NCBI GenBank assembly: GCA_910592005.1
Contig: CAJVPP010002026.1
Span: forward strand, 1 to 16,676
Direction of reading: 5' to 3'
Length of the DNA: 16,676 nt
DNA from: Funneliformis mosseae
Taxonomy: Eukaryota > Glomeromycota > Glomeromycetes > Glomerales > Glomeraceae
Shown: positions 9,412 through 16,676 of the stretch, piece by piece
Position numbering within the stretch: position 1 is the stretch's first letter
Layout: the number at the start of each line of letters is the position of its first letter
Notes under the pieces: model-generated
Seen by the model: only the letters and a program-made list of their open reading frames with translations
The model's database searches: none
What the model was told of the DNA's origin: nothing
Position numbers and translations under genes: made by a program

Positions 9412-12400
9412 ATAGTAAATTACAGGTTTATATTTTCATTTAAAATAATTTAATATTATATTTTTTTATAAAATTTTAAACTTAATTAAATATATTTATT
9501 ATTTATTATATTAATAATATCTATAAAAATTTATTTTAATTTAATTAATCTTTTTTAATATAATTTTTATAATATAATTTACTAATTTTACTAATTACAA
9601 TAAATTATTTACTAAATAATTATATTTTAAAAAAATGTTTATTTTGAATTTATTAATAATTTAAAAATAATATTATAAAATAAATAATTAAATTTAATAT
9701 ATTTATTTAATTAAAGTAAAAAAAAAATATTTTAATATTTATATATATATTTTTTAATTTATTTTATTTAAATAAAATTAAAATACAAAATTATAAAAAT
9801 TTTATACTATTAATAAATAAATTTATTTTCTTATATTATAAGTATTATATTTATTTAAAACTAAATAATTCTAAATATAAGCAATTTTATCTAAAAATAA
9901 GTAATAATAAATAATTAATACTATAATAAATATTATTAATTTATAGTATAAAAATTTATTTAAGATTTATATTAATTTATAATAAAATTTATCAAATAGT
10001 ATTTTATTAAAAAAATATTATAAGAATAATTTTTAAATTAAAATTAAATATTAATATTTTTAGTTGATTATTAAATAAAATATAATTATAAGTATAATTC
10101 TTTAAAAGGTAATATATAATATAAATAAAAATCTAAATTTTTTAAATTATAATATTAAATATTTATTTTATAGATTTTTAATATTTATAATTACTATAAT
10201 AAAACAAATTTACTTTTTAATTATAACAAAAATCTTATTGCTAAAGTAAAAAAAATAGTTTAAAATTTAAATAAATTTTAATATTAAGTTAAATAAAAGA
10301 AAATAATATAAAGTAATTATTATTTTAATAAAAAATAAAATAGTTTTACTTTTTTAGATTGTATAATTTATAAAATTGATCACAAATCTGAATTATAAGA
10401 ATTAGTATCATAAATTATTTTAAGAAAATAAGTAACTAAAATTACTTATTTAAATATATTTTTAATTTGATAAAATATTTAAATATTAGTTTTGCTAATT
10501 TTTTATATAATTTCTATTTTATAAACTTTAATATAATTGATTTTTCTTGAGTTTTACAGATTTTTTAATAAGATTTTATTTTTTACTATTTAAATGACTT
10601 ATAAAATCTTTAAGTTTTATTTAGCGATCTTATAAGTAACTAATTAAGAAAAAATAAATAAATATGAAGCTTGTTATTGATAATGATCAACTAAGATAAA
10701 TATTTTTTTATTTCATTTTTTGTTTTAATACAAATCTCATAAAATACTTATAATCTAATATGATAATATTAATTTTCTAAAAAATCTATTTCTATATATT
10801 AATCATAAATAATTACTTTTTACAATTTTTTAAATAATATAATTTATATCTTCTAAAAAAATAATAATTTGATTACATAATTCTAGTTTTTTATTTTAAC
10901 TACAGAAAAGCAATTATAAATTTTATATTTATATAATTAAACTATTTTAAAAAATAATTAAACTTATTTTTGATAAATTTTCTTTTCATATTTTTATCTT
11001 TATAATAATAACTTAATCATATTTATCATATCTATTATATTTATTATCATTCAATTTATTTGGTATCTCATCACTTAAAAATTTTTTTTTTTAATATCTT
11101 TTTCATTATCTCAATCTTAACTAAAATATAAATTATATTAATATCATTTGAAAAATTATTATATTTATCTTAATTTTTTGATTTCTTTATTATAAAATAA
11201 GAATTAAAATCTGATGTAGTAAAATTTTTTTTATATCAGCTAATTATCTTTTTTTATTATATTTTCTTTTATATTATATATTTAATCTTTTAAATTCATA
11301 TTTATCATTACATTTATTATTATATAATAATAAATAAGAATATTCTTTTAATATTATTAATATATAAAGTATAATTAAGATTTCTAGATAAAATCTAGAG
11401 GTTTTACAATTGTATAAATAGTAAAAGGTAAAATTTTAAAAAATTATATTAAATCTTATTAAAAATTTATGAAATTTAAAAAGAAGTAAAACTATATTAA
11501 ACTTATAAAAATAAAAAACTATATTAAAATCTTAGTAAAAATTAGTAAAATTAAAGTTTTAGATATTTTATCAAATTTAAAATAAATTTAAACAAACCTT
11601 AAATATAGTATTATATAAAATAACTAATATAATTTTTAAGATTAAGAGAATATTAAATCTAAAGAATTAAAATATAAGTTAAAATATCAGTATATATAAT
11701 TAATATGTTTATCTTAGTTAAATTTTAATTTTATTTTCTCTAATATATTATTAGTTTAATTAATTTTAGATTGGTCTTAAAAATTCATTTATATAAATTT
11801 AATCTTAAATATATTTATAGTTTTATTGACAGTCATTAAATTTATTTGAATTAACTTTTAAAAATTATACATATATAAATACACATAGAGTAAGTCTTAA
11901 AATAATATCAGTTTTATAAATAATCTATTGAATAATATATTATTTTATATTATTTATATTTTCTTAAGTTATAGAATTATATTTATATCTAAATAATCTA
12001 ATAATTTTTTTTTAAGCTTATAATCTTATCTTCAAATATTTTAAAGAATAAATACTAAAAAATAATTTTCATTTGCTTTAATATGATTGACTTTTCTTAC
12101 AATATTTATTTGATAAAATAAATTAATAGCTTCTTAATACTTATTATGTTAATTATAATTATAGAATTAAAAAATTTTATAAATTTAAAATTTAACTATT
12201 AAATAAATTAGATTTTTTAATAAATCTTATAAAAATTTAACAATTATATTTAAAAATATCAAATTATTTACATAAATGATCAATAATAAATTATTAAAAA
12301 AAGAATATTTTTTGACCTTTCTATCTCTACTTTTTAAGATAAATAAGTATTAATAATAGTTTTTCTTTATATAATAACTTTGAATTTTAAATATTATTAA

Positions 12401-14721
12401 TAGGTTTTATATCATATGATAAATTTAAATCTATTGTAAATTTATAATATTTCTTTAAAATTGATTCTATGAAATATTTTGCAATAATCTTTATTCTATA
12501 AAATTATTCTAAAATAATGTAATTAATAATTTTATTAATGTTTTGATTTTCAACTCTTTGACCTATCAATATTATTAACTATTTTTACTATATATACAGG
12601 ATTAAAGGTAATATTCTTATTAGTTGATTTATGTTAAAATTTCTTTTTTATTTATTCTAACTAAAAAACATTATTTTTTAATAATTAATCATAGTAATTT
12701 GTAAATAAATTAAAATCAGATAAGTTATTATTAGAAGAATTATTATTTTACAATTACTTCTATTATACTTTTATAACTCTATTTTTAAATTTAGTATTAT
12801 CTAACTTATTTTTGCTTCTTGATTTTAATTTTAAACTCTATTTTTAATTTTGAATTTGATAATTTCTTTTATAATTTACTGTATTTCTCTAAAATAAATA
12901 ATTCTTAAAAATAAGCTATTTTAAATTAATTAAATATCTAAAAATAAGTATTTAATTAAATTAAATAAATTAAATTTATATAATACACAATTTTAATTTC
13001 AAAAAAAAAAATTTATTTTTAATATTTTAAATATACAAATTATGTTAAATATAAACTTAATATTATTTTTTAATATTATTAGTCTAAAGCGAAGTAAAAA
13101 ACTTTTATATACTAGTCACATATTACACAAAGTATCTCGTTTAAAATTTAAGTTGATATATGATTGGTCTTTTTCATTATACTTATACTTTAGACTTAAT
13201 AATAGTTTCTAAAATTATTCCCTAGTTGTTAATATCATCATTACTATCAGTATTATCTTTATCAAGGATTTTTAAATCAGAATTAAAATTAATCAGTATT
13301 TTACAAATTTTAAAGAATTCTATAATAATTTTATTAAGAATTTTTTTAAGACATAAATATATATCACTAAATTTAATATGATGAAAATGTTTTCTAACAT
13401 TATTATTAGGCAATCAAGTATATCATTTTTTATAAAGATTATTTTTGAATAATTTATTTATTAAAATATCTAATAGCTGATAAATGCTAGCCAATCTACT
13501 TAAAATTACTGAAAGATTAAAACCAATTTTATAAAACTTTGTTTTTACTTATTTTTCTAAATAATCTTTAAAAAAATTGTATATAAACATTGTCAGATTT
13601 TTTTAAGATCTATTTTTTATTATTATATTATTAAGATAATTTACATATTTTATTATTATATTAGAATTTATCTAACTATTTTTTTAAAACTAACAATAAT
13701 ATTAAAAGAATTCTTTGTATAATATTCATTTTTTTGAAAATATTTATTTTAAAGTTTAGTTTTATTTATAATAATAAATTTTAATTATATGTTATAATAA
13801 ATAATAATTAATATAATTAATAATTACCAAATTTGTAATAAGAATTGATAGAATTTTATATTAAATTTATTATTTAATTTTAAAATTCAATAATTAATTT
13901 AGTTAAAATACCCAAAAATAAATAATAATATAGCAAAAATATATGTTTATTTTAAAAGAACATGGTAATTTAAAAACTAAAAATTTTTGATCTCAAATGC
14001 AATTTTTCAACTTTAATCTTAATATTCTTAATCTTAAAATCAGTAATATATTATTTAAATAAATATAATTTAATTGTATGATTAATAATACAATAATAGT
14101 TATAAGTATCTGATCTCTTATAATTTTTAAAATTAATTAATAAATATCCATTAAAATTTTCAAAATTTAAGTACAATATAAATGTTGATTACAGTAAAAT
14201 TATAGACTTATATAACATATAGATCAAAAATTAGATGATTAATAAATTTTAATTATAAAATGCTGATATTTTTTAATAAATTAACAAAATAGTTTTTTTT
14301 AATAAATTTCAATAATGACTGAAATAGAATTCTAAAAATATAGCTATTTTATATTATATCTATTGTAATAAAATTATAATATTTATTATATTTAAAAATA
14401 CTATTTAAATAAAGATTTTAGTAATAAATAAAGTTATAATATCTGTTAAAAAATAAATATTATAATGATTTTTCAGATTTATAATTTGATAAACTAATTT
14501 TTTTTTAGCAAAAATCTAATATTAATTTTATATATAATTTCTATAAAAATGACTTTTTAACTTATATATGTGATTTTTTTAGAAAAGATAACTTAAACTA
14601 AATTTGGCAAAAAGTTAAAAAATATAAATATAAATATTATTTAAAAAATAAAATGAAAAATACAGTAGTATTGAAATTTTCTAAATATCTATGTAAATCT
14701 GTCTAAAATTCTGTAAAAAAA
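9412..14721. other. AT desert, no supported gene
   Basis: About 5.3 kb of nearly pure A/T with very few G or C and almost no CG dinucleotides. Stops are dense in all frames, and the longest frames are low-complexity Ile/Asn/Lys/Leu strings. I see no tRNA, rRNA or intact transposon protein. The proximal 100 bases or so after 9411 should hold the 3' end of the CINP-like transcript. The composition fits old, heavily mutated repeat DNA. A possible small inverted-repeat element at 13075-13203 and short phrases near 12300-12560 and 13470-13510 hint at buried, decayed repeats. Confidence 0.7.
13075..13203. repeat. Possible small inverted-repeat (MITE-like) element
   Basis: AGTCTAAAG (13081-13089) is repeated inverted as CTTTAGACT (13188-13196), about 98 bp apart. 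The match extends outward through ATTATT / TAATAAT with one extra base, and inward less perfectly (GAAGTAAAAAA against a TTTTTCATTATACTT arm). The enclosed DNA has more G and C than the desert around it. No copy of it was noticed elsewhere in the window. In AT-rich DNA part of this could be chance. Confidence 0.35.
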
Positions 14722-14886
14722 TATATGGGTTGATTGCTAGGAAAATCAGGTTCTGGGAATTTTTTAGCGAAATTGAGATTTTTATTGCATTTTAGTTTTT
14801 GATGTTATTAGATTAAAATGTATTAAGCTCTTAAATTTAGTCAAAAATTTCTCAGAACCTGATTTTCCTAAAAACACTCCCATATA
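14722..14886. repeat. MITE-like inverted-repeat element, complete copy
   Basis: The 165-bp element begins TATATGGG (14722-14729) and ends CCCATATA (14879-14886). The terminal inverted repeats run about 50 bp each. They share a perfect core TAGGAAAATCAGGTTCTG (14738-14755) with its complement at right, and have scattered mismatches elsewhere. The internal 60 bp or so has no coding capacity. Termini beginning TA suggest insertion at TA or TATA, as for Tc1/mariner-type relatives, but no target duplication is clear in the AT-rich flanks. The right 111 bp recur at 1-110. The high similarity of the two copies contrasts with the decayed surroundings and suggests fairly recent spread. Confidence 0.8.
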
Positions 14887-16200
14887 ATAACTTCTAAAAA
14901 TTAATATATTAAAAAAAAATCTATATATTTAAGAAGTTTAGAAATTAAATAATAAAAATGAAATTATTTCTATAAAAAAGGCATTTTTTTTTTAAACATA
15001 AAATTTATTGATCATTTAATTTCTAAACCATATATAATACAAATCTATAATTTTACAGATTATTAAAATTAAATTTAAAAAAAATTTTAATAAATATTAT
15101 TAATTAACTTTAAGAATTATGAGAGATTGAATACTTATAATCACTACTGTAATTCTTATTAAATTTATAATTAATAAATAAAATTTGAAAAAAATTAGTA
15201 TACATATTTACAAACTCATATTATAATAATATTTTAAAAATCATATTTTTTTCTTATTATGTAAAATATTAATTATTATTTTGAAGGATTATTTATTGAT
15301 ATAATATTAATATAATAAATTAAGTAAAAAAAAATAATATAATAAATTTTTTATACTAATATTTTCCAATTTATATATTTTTTAATTTATTTATTAATAA
15401 GTTTTTATTATTTTCAGTTATAATAAAATAGTAAACATAATTCTTTTATTATAATAATCTTTTTCTTATAAAATATAAAGTTAAATTATATTGATAATTT
15501 CAGAATTATAAAGTTTTAACTTTTTATAATATATTATTTTGATAATTTTAATTTTTTATAAAGATATGTTCTATTACACAATTTAAGATTAAAGTCAATC
15601 TTTTATAAAAAAATATAGTTAGCTTTATTTTTAATTATATAATAAATATAAATAAAATATTATATAAATCTGCATAATGTTTGGTAAATAAACTAATTTA
15701 TCTATATTTATCATATAGGAGTAATGTATTGTGATTAATAAATAAATATAAAGAATCATGAACTAACTAGATTAGATAAATTGGATTCATTTACAAATTT
15801 TAGTAATAGTTTTAAAAAGATAATTATTATTATTATTATTTATAAAGTATCTTTAAAATTTTATTAGATTATTTTTATTTTAAAAATATAGTTACATTTA
15901 ATCTATTTTTTAAATAAATAAATTTAATTCAGATAAATCTGTTTTATAATCAAAATTAAAATCAGACAAAATTTTTAGAATACTTAACTTCTTATAAAAA
16001 GATAATAAATTAATACCTTTCTATAAAATATATTCATTTTTTTGATATAGTCATAATCATAGTATTTTTAATACAAAATTATCTTTTGGTTTTTTAATAA
16101 CTACACAATAGTTGAAATAATCCAAATTGACTAAAAATCAGATGATTGATTTTAGGTTGATTTTAATACTATTACGGCCAATTTGCTATATTTTCTGATT
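14887..16200. other. AT-rich intergenic DNA, no gene seen
   Basis: This is AT-dominated DNA like the desert to the left, with no credible reading frame. It contains an (ATT)6 microsatellite at 15823-15840. Near 16100-16200 there are phrases resembling, in inverted orientation, the tandem repeat that follows (TTGATTTTAGGTTGATTTTA near 16147-16166 against the complement of the repeat's TAAATCAGCCTAAAATTAA). Confidence 0.65.
15823..15840. repeat. (ATT)6 microsatellite
   Basis: Six perfect ATT units. Simple sequence, likely length-variable. No functional implication is visible. Confidence 0.9.
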
Positions 16201-16209
16201 AATACAAAC

Positions 16210-16582
16210 AGATGCTGATAAATGCCAATCAACTCCAATCAGACATGGCCATTCAGAACTTAAATTCAACTATAAATCAACTTAAAACTGGCTTTAATTC
16301 AGTAACAATTCAAATGCTAATAGATGCTGATCAACTCCAATTAGATATAGCTATTTGACATCAATTCAGAACTTAAATAACCATAAATCAGCCTAAAATT
16401 AACCTTAATTCAGCAATAATTTAGACATTAATTAATGCCGATCAACTCCAATTAGACAGGCAATTCAACTATAAATCAGTCTAAAATTAGTCTTAATTCA
16501 GTATTAATTTAGCAACAATTCAGATATCAATTGATACCAATTGACTCCAATCAGACAAATAATTCAGCATCAATATTCAGTA
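16210..16582. repeat. Tandem repeat, about 3.4 diverged units of ~110 bp
   Basis: Units start near 16210, 16322, 16433 and 16532. Each begins with a GATGCTGAT/AATGCCGAT-like phrase followed by (T)CAACTCCAAT(C/T)AGA, at 16230, 16332, 16443 and about 16541. Later phrases recur in order: AATTCAGAACTTAAA, ACTATAAATCAGCCTAAAA and CTTTAATTCAG/CTTAATTCAG. Spacing is about 112, 111 and 99 bp. The last unit is truncated near 16582, where plain AT-rich DNA resumes. G+C is clearly higher than in the surrounding desert. No open frame runs through it. It could be a minisatellite, a transposon-internal repeat or part of a larger satellite. Its function is unknown. Confidence 0.8.
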
Positions 16583-16676
16583 CATTTTATTTATTAAATT
16601 TATTAAATATTAAAATTTTATTAATAATAAAACCCTAATATAAATTTGTAAAAATATAAAAATATAATAAAAAAAA

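Noticed and set aside
12410..12421. Palindrome TATCATATGATA
   Set aside because: A 12-bp palindrome of nearly pure A/T is expected by chance in several kilobases of such DNA.
12050..12560. Possible decayed retrotransposon RNase H or integrase on the minus strand
   Set aside because: A few Lys/Leu/Ile phrases look loosely like a polymerase-polyprotein segment, but frames are broken and no catalytic motif could be fixed.
13222..13413. Minus-strand 63-codon frame in the desert
   Set aside because: Low-complexity Asn/Ile/Lys composition expected by chance in AT-rich DNA, with no adjacent in-frame exons or family motif.

Overview
The window reads as nuclear DNA of an AT-rich, intron-rich fungus. 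Introns are short (about 40-100 nt), begin with GT, end with AG and are very T/A-rich. Intergenic DNA is extremely AT-rich, with few CG dinucleotides. The gene content (a short THOC5, POLR1C/RPC40, COQ5, a CINP-type protein) together with a degenerate AT desert suggests an early-diverging fungus, most likely an arbuscular mycorrhizal one (Glomeromycotina, Rhizophagus-like). That assignment is an inference from composition and gene families, not from a search.

Layout. 1-110: right part of a short inverted-repeat element cut by the window edge. 111-1386: AT-rich, no gene. 1387-9411: a compact island of six genes. These are a short THOC5-like protein (minus, 4 exons), an intronless UDP-glucose 4-epimerase (minus), the RNA polymerase I/III subunit AC40 (plus, 9 exons), a small single-membrane-span protein with a mitochondrial-type N-terminus (minus, 2 exons), the ubiquinone C-methyltransferase COQ5 (minus, 5 exons) and a CINP-like protein (plus, at least 4 exons). 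9412-14721: AT desert with no credible gene. 14722-14886: a complete copy of the inverted-repeat element, in the same orientation as the partial copy at 1-110. 14887-16200: more AT desert. 16210-16582: about 3.4 copies of a roughly 110-bp tandem repeat.

The genes look like ordinary housekeeping genes, not one system: mRNA export, sugar-nucleotide metabolism, rRNA/tRNA transcription, probable mitochondrial inner-membrane work, coenzyme Q synthesis, and replication or ribosome-linked proteostasis. Two gene pairs share divergent promoter regions (epimerase/AC40 and COQ5/CINP). AC40 and the small membrane protein converge with only three bases between their stop codons. E-box-like palindromes sit upstream of THOC5 (TCACGTGA) and upstream of both mitochondrial-type genes (TCATGTGA).

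Exon structures were built by hand from reading-frame continuity, splice signals and remembered family conservation. They close in frame across every junction, but no transcript or database evidence was available. I saw no convincing new multi-gene system. The most useful items are the CINP-like gene in a fungus, the short THOC5, the unassigned small membrane protein, the two matching MITE-like copies around the gene island, and the tandem repeat at the right edge.
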